Source: Firmicutes bacterium UBA3553
GTDB lineage: Bacteria > Bacillota > Clostridia > Tissierellales > Sedimentibacteraceae
NCBI GenBank assembly: GCA_002381185.1
Contig: DFOA01000038.1
Span: 1 to 64,000 of the forward strand
DNA: 64,000 nt
Direction of reading: 5' to 3'
Part shown: positions 35,085 through 44,074 of the stretch, piece by piece
How the letters are laid out: every line of letters starts with the position of its first letter
Numbering within the stretch: the stretch's first letter is position 1
Program-made: the position numbers and the translations under genes
Notes under the pieces: model-generated
Database searches by the model: none
What the model was told of the DNA's origin: nothing
Seen by the model: only the letters and a program-made list of their open reading frames with translations

Positions 35085-36104
35085 TTATACCACCTCCGTA
35101 AGTGTAATGGTTCCAGTAATAGGCATTTCTTCATCACCTATAGTTACGTTTGAGGTACCGGAGTTCACAAGCAACGTATCATAGTCCTGCACTCCTTCAG
35201 TTGATAGCAAGATGCTTCCTATCTTTGCATAGCTTATACTGTAAGCCTCAAATACCGTGTCCTTCAAATATTCGTTTAATGCTGTATTAAATGCTGTCTG
35301 CATATCACTCATCAATTTGGTACCGTCCAATATAACATTAGCAGCAATATTAATTGTCCTGCTTTTAGGACTTGAAACCGTAACTGATGCTCCAATTGGT
35401 CTGACTGATTCGATATGCGAGTATACTTTTCCTGGCAATGAAGCATCTATAAATATATTACTGTCTACAACAAGAACCTTAACCGTTCCCGGTCCGTTCC
35501 AAAGTGGAAATACTTTTGCGTCTCCAACTCCTGGCACTTCCAATGCCCACATTTTATAATTGTCGGCATTGCCAGATGTACTCGGTGACTGTATTTGAGC
35601 ATAGAATCTTTCACGCAGATTCTCATCTGTTTCCTCATCGGTTCCCGAAGTAATTATGCCTGTTAATGAAGCTGTAACTCTGGCTACATTATCAATATTA
35701 TCAAGTGCACCGGAATATCGATTGCCAATGGTTCCCAACTGTTCACATTTAGCCTTGTAAACATTTGTTGAAACTGATTCGGTAATCACATAAGTTGTAT
35801 CTTCCAGTCCCCATCTTGTTCCTACAGCGACTTCTCCTGTCGTTTCCACCTGTCTCACAGCATAGCTTGCCGCTTTTCTTCTAATTCCATAATCTGCGAC
35901 CACTCTATCCAAATATTTCCCGACTGCAGTATCTCCGCTTACCAAATCAATAAAATTATTGAGATAAAAATAATTCTGTGCAAGCTGATATGCACAAGGC
36001 GCAAGAGCGTCATATATAACTGATCCCTCACGCTTATCCACATCACTTGTTACCCTGCCGAGCATATCAGCCAAAATATATTCATATGTCATTGATTCAA
36101 ACAT
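35085..36104 (-). CDS. Baseplate J protein (XkdT-like), distal module, intact
   Basis: 339-aa baseplate wedge protein of contractile tails. Signature stretches include KREGSVIYDALAPCAYQLAQ near residue 23, YLDRVVADYGIRRK near 64, and TSGTDEETDENLRERFYAQIQSPSTSG-type segment around 150-175 (here shown only by its TDENLRERF core). GGGAGGTG precedes the ATG. Because the proximal J gene is frameshifted, this is probably the J protein that is actually used. Confidence 0.9.
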   Translation of the reverse strand: MFESMTYEYILADMLGRVTSDVDKREGSVIYDALAPCAYQLAQNYFYLNNFIDLVSGDTAVGKYLDRVVADYGIRRKAASYAVRQVETTGEVAVGTRWGLEDTTYVITESVSTNVYKAKCEQLGTIGNRYSGALDNIDNVARVTASLTGIITSGTDEETDENLRERFYAQIQSPSTSGNADNYKMWALEVPGVGDAKVFPLWNGPGTVKVLVVDSNIFIDASLPGKVYSHIESVRPIGASVTVSSPKSRTINIAANVILDGTKLMSDMQTAFNTALNEYLKDTVFEAYSISYAKIGSILLSTEGVQDYDTLLVNSGTSNVTIGDEEMPITGTITLTEVV

Positions 36105-36107
36105 TAA

Positions 36108-36390
36108 ATATTCACCTCCCTTAATACGGTCAAATTATCGTAAATGCCCTGCACATCAAAGTTACAATTCATACATTTACGGCTTCTGTAAATTAAAAAT
36201 TATCAAATTTTGTAATTCTTTCACCTCTGAGCAGATATTTCACGGATATGCCTCCTCAACTCTATTTTTAAATAATTCCTATCCTTGTCCGTGAGATTTT
36301 CCAACTCAATCCCATAATAAAAGCTATATATGGGATACTCATACTTTTTGGTATCAACATTAAGCACCTTATATATAGCTTACCTGAGGG
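36108..36390 (-). pseudogene. xkdS-like remnant, distal module
   Basis: About 280 bp matching the C-terminal three quarters of the intact xkdS-like gene at 41873-42268, with the same junction to the J gene start but with stops and indels, and without an N-terminus. It marks the upstream edge of the duplicated baseplate module. Confidence 0.75.
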
Positions 36391-36398
36391 CTTTCAAG

Positions 36399-36501
36399 CC
36401 CTCTGTTTTATTATATGCTGTTTGCCTATGCCCGAATCAAAATGCAGCAGCTGCCTGCATTTCGCTGATGTCTTTTGTCAAACTTGGTATAATTCAGATT
36501 T
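36399..36501. repeat. Direct repeat downstream of fibre module, copy 2
   Basis: Counterpart of 32576-32676, located between the proximal fibre module and the xkdS remnant of the distal module. Confidence 0.65.
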
Positions 36502-36549
36502 CATGTCTAGCGATTCTTGTATTTAAAAAGGACCTCATAAAGAGATCCT

Positions 36550-36966
36550 TCACATAAATTTATAATGCAGTTTTTCTTCTTTGAATATCCAATATCTTAG
36601 ATAATAGTCTAGATATATAGCAGGTAAAGTAAGTAAAAACCAAATTACACTTGTTCTCAGACTTATCTGCCCTAATAGATTAAACTTTAAATTACCATAG
36701 TTCCAAATGTCTAGTTTCAGCCATATGTTTAATATTATCCCTGCAATAAACTCTATTGCTGTAACAATAACAGAAGATATTATCATTTGCTTTATAAGAG
36801 GCATTTTATAGGCATAAAATTCGTTCAGCAAACCTATACATATAAAACAAAAACCTCCTACCAAAATCATAGTGTAATGGCTGTATCCTCTGTATATTAA
36901 CTCTATAAAATAATATATTACTCCGCCATATATAAGCAGAATCGTATATTTAAATAATTTTTTCAT
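36550..36966 (-). CDS. CmpB-like putative ABC-type membrane protein
   Basis: 138-aa polytopic membrane protein with four hydrophobic segments (YTILLIYGGVIYYFIELIY at the start). WLKLDIWNYGNLKFNLLGQI and the RTSVIWFLL region match proteins annotated as ABC-transporter type IV (CmpB). Start is the ATG at 36966 with GAGGT upstream. Such genes are occasionally carried by clostridial prophages near the fibre or lysis genes; role there unknown. Confidence 0.7.
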   Translation of the reverse strand: MKKLFKYTILLIYGGVIYYFIELIYRGYSHYTMILVGGFCFICIGLLNEFYAYKMPLIKQMIISSVIVTAIEFIAGIILNIWLKLDIWNYGNLKFNLLGQISLRTSVIWFLLTLPAIYLDYYLRYWIFKEEKLHYKFM

Positions 36967-36976
36967 GTACATTACC

Positions 36977-37498
36977 TCAAGCTTCATTGTAGTCTATTAT
37001 TATACTTTCCAATTCTTCTTGAGTAATACAATTTTCAATCTGTTTTTCTAATGTTTGCTGCTTCTCAACTCGAGGTTGTACATATTCTGTAATTGCAATC
37101 ACCAGCCCTGTTATTTCTTCAAGCGTGAACTCTCGGCATACATCACCGGTTGTATTCCATTTCAAGGTTGCAGGAATATTAGCTTGTACTTTTAATCGAT
37201 ATATTTCTATTGTACTTGTGAGTAACATTTGCTTTTCCTGGGTTACTGAATAATATTCATTGTAGTACACAAGTGGATGAGTTTCTAAAAATTCTGTAAG
37301 TTGTTGTTTGGTTTGAGTTATTTTAATTTGTTTATATTCAGATAAATTAATAGCAAGCCTTTCAGCAACTCGAATAAATTCTCCATTAACATATTTATCC
37401 CCATATATAATATCATCTGGTGCCTTAATAGAATTTGGATATAATTCTTTATCAACATTTATTGTTTTAACAATTTCATCTTCTACAATTACATACAT
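36977..37498 (-). CDS. Putative tail fibre assembly/accessory protein
   Basis: 173-aa soluble protein just after the proximal fibre (adjacent start and stop). The N-terminal beta-rich part begins MYVIVEDEIVKTI; the C-terminus is helical and charged (KQQTLEKQIENCITQEELES). It resembles DUF4376-type proteins next to phage fibres. Chaperone-like role in fibre assembly is inferred from position. Confidence 0.6.
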   Translation of the reverse strand: MYVIVEDEIVKTINVDKELYPNSIKAPDDIIYGDKYVNGEFIRVAERLAINLSEYKQIKITQTKQQLTEFLETHPLVYYNEYYSVTQEKQMLLTSTIEIYRLKVQANIPATLKWNTTGDVCREFTLEEITGLVIAITEYVQPRVEKQQTLEKQIENCITQEELESIIIDYNEA

Positions 37499-38820
37499 TA
37501 TTTTAATACCTCCATAGCAAATTTTGAACCTATTGGTATTGATACGCTAGTCCCATTGGTCACAATAGCAAATAATTCAAAATAATCTCCACTTGCACAA
37601 TCAATAATTGGACTATAAAAAGCACCACTCAATTCAATTCTAAATCCAGTATCATTGTTAATCGTAGGGAATTCAGGTACAATTAAATCCATTAATTTAC
37701 TACCATTTTTATATAACTGTATACCCGAATGATAACAATATCCTGATTTCCAACCCATAAACATAACTGAACCTGTGAAGCAAAATCTAACTCTCGTTAT
37801 ACCATTTGGAATAACTATTTTCGAACTTGATGTAGAAATGTTTATTGCTGAGAATTCGTCTACATCTTCTTTAGTAAACTGAATAATTCCATTTGCTATC
37901 ATTTTACTACCACCACTCATTTGAGAATATTTTCCATAGTATTTGTATGCAAACATGTTATCAATTTTTTGATTTAATATATACCCTTGAGTCGCGGCTA
38001 ACGCTTCACCATGTGTATATGTTCCATGAATTAAGTCATTAATGACACGACAATGTCCAAAATGGTCATACGTGGCTGAACCATACATATCACTTACACT
38101 TCTATGATTTATTGGCACATTAATTTGTGTCCATTCACTCCAAGCGCTATCATTAACTTTATTACGAATAAAGGTATGTCCAACGCCAGATGTTGAATAG
38201 AAAGTTTGCCATATCCAGTTGTTTGAGTTATTGTGAGTAGTACCATCACTAATGATAACAATTAATTTTCCATATAGTGTTCCACTCGATGGTGCTCCAT
38301 TTTGTCCACCAATAGCACCACCTACTGCATATTCGCCGTGTGTTATAGCATTATTAAATGTAACAGTAGTGCCATTAACAGTTCCATTCAATACTCTATT
38401 GAATGCACTTGCATGAAATCCATCAACTGTATCACTATCGCCACCATTTGCTGGGAGTGATGTTGGTTTATTACTTAAATCTGTATAGCTTCCTGTAAAC
38501 GCCACAGTTTTTAAGTCGATAAAATATTTTTTAATTTTACCAAGCAAAACAGCAAGTTTTTCTCCAGTTGCAATATTGGCTCGTGTTCCTGCTTCAGTGA
38601 AGGTCACTGTTAAATCTTTGCCGTCTCCGGTTGGAGGTAAGTAATTCATACTGGGCAGCTGATTTGACGGAACTTTGCCGTCTACAAGGTCTGCTTTTTC
38701 TTCCTCGAATTCCTTTAATTTTGCATCAATCTTATCCCAATTAGGGTTCATAACTGTTATGTCAGGTGGGCTGTCGGTCAGCTCTGGTTTTACAAGATTA
38801 TAATTTGTTGTTTGTTTCAT
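37498..38820 (-). CDS. Tail fibre protein, proximal module
   Basis: 440 aa. N-terminus MKQTTNYNLVKPELTDSPPD and NWDKIDAKLKEFEEEKAD is typical of phage fibre attachment regions. The middle has FTGSYTDLSNKPTSLP and DTVDGFHASAF, hallmark fibre-shaft motifs. A pyocin-knob-like stretch and beta-rich receptor domain form the C-terminus. Overlaps the accessory gene at 37498. Confidence 0.88.
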   Translation of the reverse strand: MKQTTNYNLVKPELTDSPPDITVMNPNWDKIDAKLKEFEEEKADLVDGKVPSNQLPSMNYLPPTGDGKDLTVTFTEAGTRANIATGEKLAVLLGKIKKYFIDLKTVAFTGSYTDLSNKPTSLPANGGDSDTVDGFHASAFNRVLNGTVNGTTVTFNNAITHGEYAVGGAIGGQNGAPSSGTLYGKLIVIISDGTTHNNSNNWIWQTFYSTSGVGHTFIRNKVNDSAWSEWTQINVPINHRSVSDMYGSATYDHFGHCRVINDLIHGTYTHGEALAATQGYILNQKIDNMFAYKYYGKYSQMSGGSKMIANGIIQFTKEDVDEFSAINISTSSSKIVIPNGITRVRFCFTGSVMFMGWKSGYCYHSGIQLYKNGSKLMDLIVPEFPTINNDTGFRIELSGAFYSPIIDCASGDYFELFAIVTNGTSVSIPIGSKFAMEVLK

Positions 38821-38835
38821 TTTCCATCACACTCC

Positions 38836-39765
38836 TTAATCTGATACATCAACGGTAATAACATAGCTTTGTCCTATATTAACCGGATTTGGTATTATGG
38901 TTATATTGTTTATCACAGGTGCTAGCGTATCAAGAATTACTGTTCTTGTTACAATTGTCGCCTTGCCTGCTTTATCTGTTGCCTTAACCTCAATTGTGTT
39001 GCTTCCTTCTGTTAAAGTTATAGATTTGCTGAAGCTTCCGTTTCCTTCTACCGTTACGATTCCTTGATCAACACTGTTTAATTTGATTGTTATTGTTACA
39101 GGGCTGCTGGTTGAGTCATTTGTTGTCCCTGATACAGCCAATGAAGCTGTGTTTTTGTAAGTTGTTCCTTCTGCAGGTGAAGTTACGCTAAGTGTCGGAG
39201 GTACTGTGTCAACAGTAAATGATCTGCTTGCCTGTGCTGCCGCATTTCCATCATTGTCCTGGATATTTACATTTACTGTATGTGATCCATCAGATAAAGC
39301 TGATTGTGGTACATAGGTTATATCAAATCCGTTAGTAACGCTTGTAACTGTTACTCCCGGGCTCGTATTTGTGAGCGCTGTGCCGCTGTCAACCTTAATC
39401 TGTAGGGTAGAAATCTTTATTCCCGAACCGCTAGCCTCATCCCGCACCTGGAACGATATTGCCGGTGTATTGCTTGCTAAATATGCTCCGCTTGCAGGAG
39501 CTGTAAATATAATTGTAGGCTTAGTAATTTCTTTTACATACAGCTTCAATTTATTTCCTAATGTTTCATGGGTATCATCTGCCGTAGCAACATTTCCCGC
39601 TAAATCTGCAGCTTCAGTAGTTACAGGATAATAGTGCCCTGTAGTTGCATTATAACTGGTAATGTTTGGTGCAGCTATTGTACCTTCATACTTTCCCGTT
39701 GAAGCATTTTTAGTAAGTGTTACCCATGAGCCGTTTATTTTTGCTCTTACAGTATTAACTGCCAT
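38836..39765 (-). CDS. Ig-like domain tail protein
   Basis: 309 aa with at least three bacterial Ig-like repeats. Examples: TKPTIIFTAPASGAYLASN, VPPTLSVTSPAEGTTYKN and SNTIEVKATDKAGKATIV. Starts MAVNTVRAKINGSWVTLTKN. Located between the Trp-rich small protein and the fibre, so it is probably a baseplate-attached fibre or adhesion protein binding cell-surface sugars. No counterpart exists in the distal module. Confidence 0.82.
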   Translation of the reverse strand: MAVNTVRAKINGSWVTLTKNASTGKYEGTIAAPNITSYNATTGHYYPVTTEAADLAGNVATADDTHETLGNKLKLYVKEITKPTIIFTAPASGAYLASNTPAISFQVRDEASGSGIKISTLQIKVDSGTALTNTSPGVTVTSVTNGFDITYVPQSALSDGSHTVNVNIQDNDGNAAAQASRSFTVDTVPPTLSVTSPAEGTTYKNTASLAVSGTTNDSTSSPVTITIKLNSVDQGIVTVEGNGSFSKSITLTEGSNTIEVKATDKAGKATIVTRTVILDTLAPVINNITIIPNPVNIGQSYVITVDVSD

Positions 39766-39776
39766 TTTATCTCTCC

Positions 39777-40034
39777 TTAGTAATTTTTAAGTTCTAACCA
39801 TGAAATAAACTTCTCTTTTATTTTTTGCCATGTTAAATAATCTTCTTTTATCCCTGCCCAGCTATTTTCAATTACCTCAACCTCTATTTTAACCTGTCGT
39901 CCCACTATTGCCGTTTGTAAAGGCTGCTTCCAATCAAGATTTGTGTTTTTAACACAATTCCAATCAGCCTGGTCTTTGACATTTTGCCAACTATAGTTTG
40001 TTGTAAGTTTTACACTTTCTATTCTTATTGTCAT
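39777..40034 (-). CDS. Trp-rich small tail-module protein
   Basis: 85 aa starting at the ATG 40034 with AAAGGTGG upstream. Carries spaced motifs NYSWQNVKDQADWNCVK and SWAGIKEDYLTWQKIKEK that resemble the C-terminal tail of the preceding tail protein I (IWNDVKNNFADWNAV). May extend or connect the baseplate-fibre junction; otherwise unrecognised. Confidence 0.7.
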   Translation of the reverse strand: MTIRIESVKLTTNYSWQNVKDQADWNCVKNTNLDWKQPLQTAIVGRQVKIEVEVIENSWAGIKEDYLTWQKIKEKFISWLELKNY

Positions 40035-40045
40035 TATTACCACCT

Positions 40046-40837
40046 TTATTGAGGTGGGATATAGTTTTTAACTGATTCCCAGTCACTCATAGATGCCACG
40101 GCATTCCAGTCAGCAAAATTGTTCTTTACATCGTTCCAAATAGAAAAGTATTTTATGACCAACAGTTGAATATGTCCGGGAACTAAAGGTTTTAAGGCTC
40201 TGAAAATATCTTCATAACGGTAATCTTTACTGTTGTCCGGATTCAGAACCTGGACTCTTAATAAGCCATATCCTGGAACAGGATTGCCTGATTCATCAGA
40301 TCCGAAAAAAGCCACTATGCAATTACTTCCTGTTATTGCAGTAGTTATATTCTTTATTCTGTTTTCGCTAAGCTTGTTTCCCTTCTGAAGCATGGAAATT
40401 AAATAGCTTTTCCTTTGGTCAAGTGTACCCAATCCTTTAATACTCATGAAATTTTCAAGTCTGACAATCGCATCATTGGACGCGGTTGTAATGAATGCAT
40501 CAGATTTTATATTTTCAATTTGAAAATATAAATTGTCAAAATTTTCATCCTCAATATCAAATATAGTTTTGAACTGCTTTGTTTCAGATATAAAATCCGG
40601 AACAAATTTTTCAAGACAGGCTACTCTTTCAGCTTCCATTATTACATTCAAATAAGTTTCATACATGCTGTTTGAACTATTGATTGTAGTGACAATTCCG
40701 TTTTCACTTATAATCAAAGTCAAAAGATAATTACCTGCCACACTTGGAGCTGTTTCTTTTCTGCTCCAGGTATTGTCGCCGTTATTATTGAGACTGTATG
40801 TAACCCCGTCTATTGTATATTTAATATAGTCGATCAT
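40046..40837 (-). CDS. Tail protein I / YmfQ-XkdU family with N-terminal Ig-like domain, proximal module
   Basis: 263 aa, longer than the distal 183-aa homologue. Residues about 1-75 form an added beta domain (YTIDGVTYSLNNNGDNTW). The DUF2313-like core follows (NRIKNITTAITGSNCIVAFFG, PLVPGHIQLLVIKYF) and a Trp-repeat tail (SDWESVKNYIPPQ). Overlaps the J gene by 4 nt. Baseplate wedge component that links J to the fibre set. Confidence 0.82.
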   Translation of the reverse strand: MIDYIKYTIDGVTYSLNNNGDNTWSRKETAPSVAGNYLLTLIISENGIVTTINSSNSMYETYLNVIMEAERVACLEKFVPDFISETKQFKTIFDIEDENFDNLYFQIENIKSDAFITTASNDAIVRLENFMSIKGLGTLDQRKSYLISMLQKGNKLSENRIKNITTAITGSNCIVAFFGSDESGNPVPGYGLLRVQVLNPDNSKDYRYEDIFRALKPLVPGHIQLLVIKYFSIWNDVKNNFADWNAVASMSDWESVKNYIPPQ

Positions 40838-41873
40838 ACTGCTGACACCACCAGGTTGAGGCTGTTTAAAACAGGAATTTCATCGCCTGTCAGAGGAATA
40901 TCCGTTATACCTCCATTTACAGTTAAATCACTTAAGTCTGCTATACTGGGACAGTCTAATAAAACACTTCCTATCTTCATATAGCTTATACTCGACTTAA
41001 CATATGTAATTGAAGCTAAATAGTCCGCTATTGCATCTGCCGCCCCCTCTGCTTCTAAATACCCTTCTGCTAATACAATTGATCCTGATACTGCTATATC
41101 CAATTGAGTTCCTCCAGTAACAACTACCTTGCATCCAACCGGGGCAGCTCCATTTCCCAACCCTGTACTGCCCGGATCCATGTATTCCTGAAATCTTTCT
41201 ATTAACGCAGTCTCTGCCGGTAGATATTGACCATTGGTTATCGCGATCTTTAAAGTATTTCCGCCTGCCCAAAGCGGAAATACTTTCGCAGTACCGATAC
41301 CCTCAAATTCCGTAGCCCATTTAAGGTATTGAGCTATATTTCCATTCTGATAAGGGATAGTCAGGTATTGTTTAATTCTGTTTCTTAAACTGTCGTCATT
41401 CTCCTCATTAGTTCCTGCTGCAATTATATCCGTCAGAGTTGCTGTAACTCCATTTATGTTATCAATATTTTCCAATACCCCATTGTATGTGTTTCCTATT
41501 TCTCCCGGCTGTTCACATACAGCACTATAAATATCAATACCTAATGCTTCAATGATCTTATATGTAGTTTCTCCTACTCCCCATCTGGTACCTATACCAA
41601 TTATCCCTGTTGTTTCAACCCGTCTTACTGCATAAGTGGCAGGCTTTCTCGTAATTCCATAGTCTGCTGCTTTCCTGTCCAAATATTCGGATACTGCTGT
41701 ATCTACATAAAACAAGTCAGCATAATTATCTAAATTGAAGTACGCTTGTGCCAATTGATATGCACATGGAGCAAGTGCATCATAAATACGGAGCCTTCCC
41801 TCTTATCCACATCACTGGTAACCCTGCTGAGCATATCATTTAATATGTTCTCATAAGTCATGTTCTCAAACAC
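40834..41873 (-). pseudogene. Baseplate J protein (XkdT-like), proximal module, 1-nt frameshift
   Basis: A GTG start at 41871-41873 (GGGAGGTG upstream, overlapping the xkdS stop) opens FENMTYENILNDMLSRVTSDVDKREG, matching the distal J protein. Around 41780-41793 one base is missing relative to the distal copy, and the frame changes. The rest (AQAYFNLDNYADLFYVDTAV onwards, to 40834) is open for about 306 codons and fully J-like. So the gene encodes all of J except for a single indel; a sequencing error or a true inactivation. Confidence 0.82.
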
Positions 41874-42268
41874 TAAATATTCACCTCCCTCGATACGGTC
41901 AAACTGCCGTAAATGCTCTGCACATCAAAGGTACAATTCAAAACATCTCCGGCTTCCTCAAATTGGAAATTATCAACCTCTGTAATTCTTTCATCCCGGA
42001 GCAGGCATTCACGTATACGCCTCTTCAACTCAATTTTCACATAATTCCTATCCCTGCCCATGAGACTTTCCAGCTCAATTCCATAATAAAAGCTATATAT
42101 GGGATACTCATACTTTTCTGTATTAAGCACCTTATATATAGCTTGCTTTAGAGCTTCCAACCCGTCCGTAAATCCTTGAACATTTGTCTGTGACATTTTA
42201 TATGTTCGGGTTGTCTTGACTTCTTCTGCAGCTTTTATATCTACATCAATTTTTCCTCTTGGTATCAT
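41873..42268 (-). CDS. XkdS-like baseplate protein (DUF2634)
   Basis: 131 aa. Contains YEYPIYSFYYGIELESLMGRD and RRIRECLLRDERITEVDNF segments characteristic of XkdS/gp25-like proteins, which sit at the inner baseplate next to J. Its stop overlaps the J start. A decayed copy lies at 36108-36390. Confidence 0.85.
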   Translation of the reverse strand: MIPRGKIDVDIKAAEEVKTTRTYKMSQTNVQGFTDGLEALKQAIYKVLNTEKYEYPIYSFYYGIELESLMGRDRNYVKIELKRRIRECLLRDERITEVDNFQFEEAGDVLNCTFDVQSIYGSLTVSREVNI

Positions 42269-42498
42269 TCTTCTATCACCTCCAGGATATAAAACTGCTG
42301 ACCTCCGTGATTTCTCAGCAACCTTACCATGCGGCCGGCAGCTAAGGAACTTTTTAGGTTCCCTGCTATCAACTCATTCGGAATAATGAGCTTATCACTT
42401 ATTTTAATTCCGTCAGATGTTACTGTTCCAACCATTAAACTGCATAGTTTAGCATTGTTAAGATAATTTTGAACTATTGTTTTTATTTCATTAATCAT
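42265..42498 (-). CDS. XkdR-like protein (DUF2577)
   Basis: 77-aa beta-rich protein with LMVGTVTSDGIKISDKLIIP and LLRNHGGQQFYILEVI. Matches DUF2577 phage proteins found between XkdQ and XkdS in PBSX-type tails. Overlaps both neighbours by 4 nt. Confidence 0.82.
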   Translation of the reverse strand: MINEIKTIVQNYLNNAKLCSLMVGTVTSDGIKISDKLIIPNELIAGNLKSSLAAGRMVRLLRNHGGQQFYILEVIEE

Positions 42499-43436
42499 AT
42501 AAACACCTCTAAAGACATTGTATGAACAGGAAGAAATTTATGAGTAACAGATTGAACTATAAGTCTTTTGTTAAGCTCTGCATCTTCAATTCTGCCATAA
42601 AAACTGCTTCCGGCTCTGACCCTGGTATCACCCAGACATTCGAGGCTTAATGATTCGACTTCCCTGTTGTATAATTGAAGAAGCATATCTGCCTTCGATC
42701 TTGCCTGAGATGGATTTAAATTCTTGTCAAGAACTTCAAAATACTGCAACATACCAAACTTATAAATTGAATTTCCATCCTTTGCAATATAAACATCTCT
42801 CTTACCTGATGATTCATTATCGCTGACAAGCTTTATCTGATTATAAAAGCTATCCTCTATGGACTTTTCGAAGCTGTAGTCATAGCATAGACTTTTATCT
42901 CCCAATACAAGGTCAAGTTTTAAATCTTTGAGATTACGCAGAGAAATTTTACCAAATTCATCTCTAAGCGAATACCATTCACCCTTATTAGTCAATGTAT
43001 CTCTTATGCCGTCATAAATTATATCCAGCCATGTTTTATCATCCTGAGCGCTTGTAGCAAGAATATAGCCTGTATCAGACAAATTTCCTGTTTTCAATTC
43101 AAAATACAGGCACATCTTCTTAATTAAATCTGTTATAGTGTTATTTTTAATCATTATAGAATCTTTAGCCTTGCAATATCTAAGCTGGTCATATGCAGTA
43201 ACAGATATCTCGCCTTTGCTGTTTCTGCCGTGCTTGAAGACATAACCGTGAAATATGCCTGTACCGTCATATTTGAACGTTACGGAACTTCCGTTTTGAA
43301 TTCTCAGCTCATCGTCAATATAGGAAAATTCAAGTTTACTGCAGCCGTCATTTAACTTGTCGGTATATGTCACTTCTTTTACAAGTTCACTGATATCATA
43401 CCTCTGTCCGTCTATTTCTGTTAAGAATTCCATCAT
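42495..43436 (-). CDS. XkdQ-like tail hub protein
   Basis: 313 aa. Contains GTGIFHGYVFKHGRNSKGEI and VTAYDQLRYCKAKDSI, typical of the gpD/XkdQ hub family that forms the central baseplate hub in contractile tails. Order LysM-XkdQ-XkdR-XkdS-J is the PBSX order. Confidence 0.87.
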   Translation of the reverse strand: MMEFLTEIDGQRYDISELVKEVTYTDKLNDGCSKLEFSYIDDELRIQNGSSVTFKYDGTGIFHGYVFKHGRNSKGEISVTAYDQLRYCKAKDSIMIKNNTITDLIKKMCLYFELKTGNLSDTGYILATSAQDDKTWLDIIYDGIRDTLTNKGEWYSLRDEFGKISLRNLKDLKLDLVLGDKSLCYDYSFEKSIEDSFYNQIKLVSDNESSGKRDVYIAKDGNSIYKFGMLQYFEVLDKNLNPSQARSKADMLLQLYNREVESLSLECLGDTRVRAGSSFYGRIEDAELNKRLIVQSVTHKFLPVHTMSLEVFI

Positions 43437-44074
43437 GGTATCACCAGCCTCTGTCCAGGATAAATCAAACTTGGATTCTTTATGTTGTTCGCTTCAACAA
43501 TCCTATTATATTTTGAACCGTTACCGTAATATTTTTTTGCAATAGCCCATAGACTATCTCCGCTTACGACTATATAAAATCCTGTTCCCTTAGGATTCAC
43601 TTCTGATTCCGGTGCCTTCCCCAATGTATATACTACTCCGGATTGAGTCGGTTTGGGATTAAATTCTCTATATTCGGAAAGCCTAAAAGAAACATACTTG
43701 TCTCCCTCTTCTCCTGCTTTTTCTGTTATGGTAAGCTCTTCGATCAATACAAGGGAATTTATGTCTTCTCCCAATCCGTTGCTTGCTGTGAACAATACAG
43801 GCTTAAGTTCTTTTCTCCAATCAGAAAAAAGCTTCAAATAATCATCTGACGTCTTGAAATCTCCTGCGTTCAAAACATAATGGCGCAAGCTATGCGGAAA
43901 TTCTGTCTCAAAGCTATACTTTGCAAGCTCCATATGGGTTGGTACAACTATTTGCCCTAGTTTCAATATATTATATTTTTCATTAGCCTGCACAACTGAT
44001 ATTTCTATCTGTTCAGGATTAACAGGCAGTGCATATTTTTCATTGTTATATTGAAAAGATACTGAGTAACTCAT
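43433..44074 (-). CDS. XkdP-like LysM tail protein
   Basis: 213 aa with a C-terminal LysM domain (residues about 165-213, VVSGDSLWAIAKKYYGNGSKY) that binds peptidoglycan. The N-terminal part (ALPVNPEQIEIS, YSFETEFPHSLR) is the XkdP tail domain. Acts at the tail tip near the hub. Start overlaps the tape-measure stop. Confidence 0.9.
   Translation of the reverse strand: MSYSVSFQYNNEKYALPVNPEQIEISVVQANEKYNILKLGQIVVPTHMELAKYSFETEFPHSLRHYVLNAGDFKTSDDYLKLFSDWRKELKPVLFTASNGLGEDINSLVLIEELTITEKAGEEGDKYVSFRLSEYREFNPKPTQSGVVYTLGKAPESEVNPKGTGFYIVVSGDSLWAIAKKYYGNGSKYNRIVEANNIKNPSLIYPGQRLVIP

Noticed and set aside
41780..41793. Phase-variable switch in the proximal J gene
   Set aside because: No homopolymer or short tandem repeat is present at the indel.
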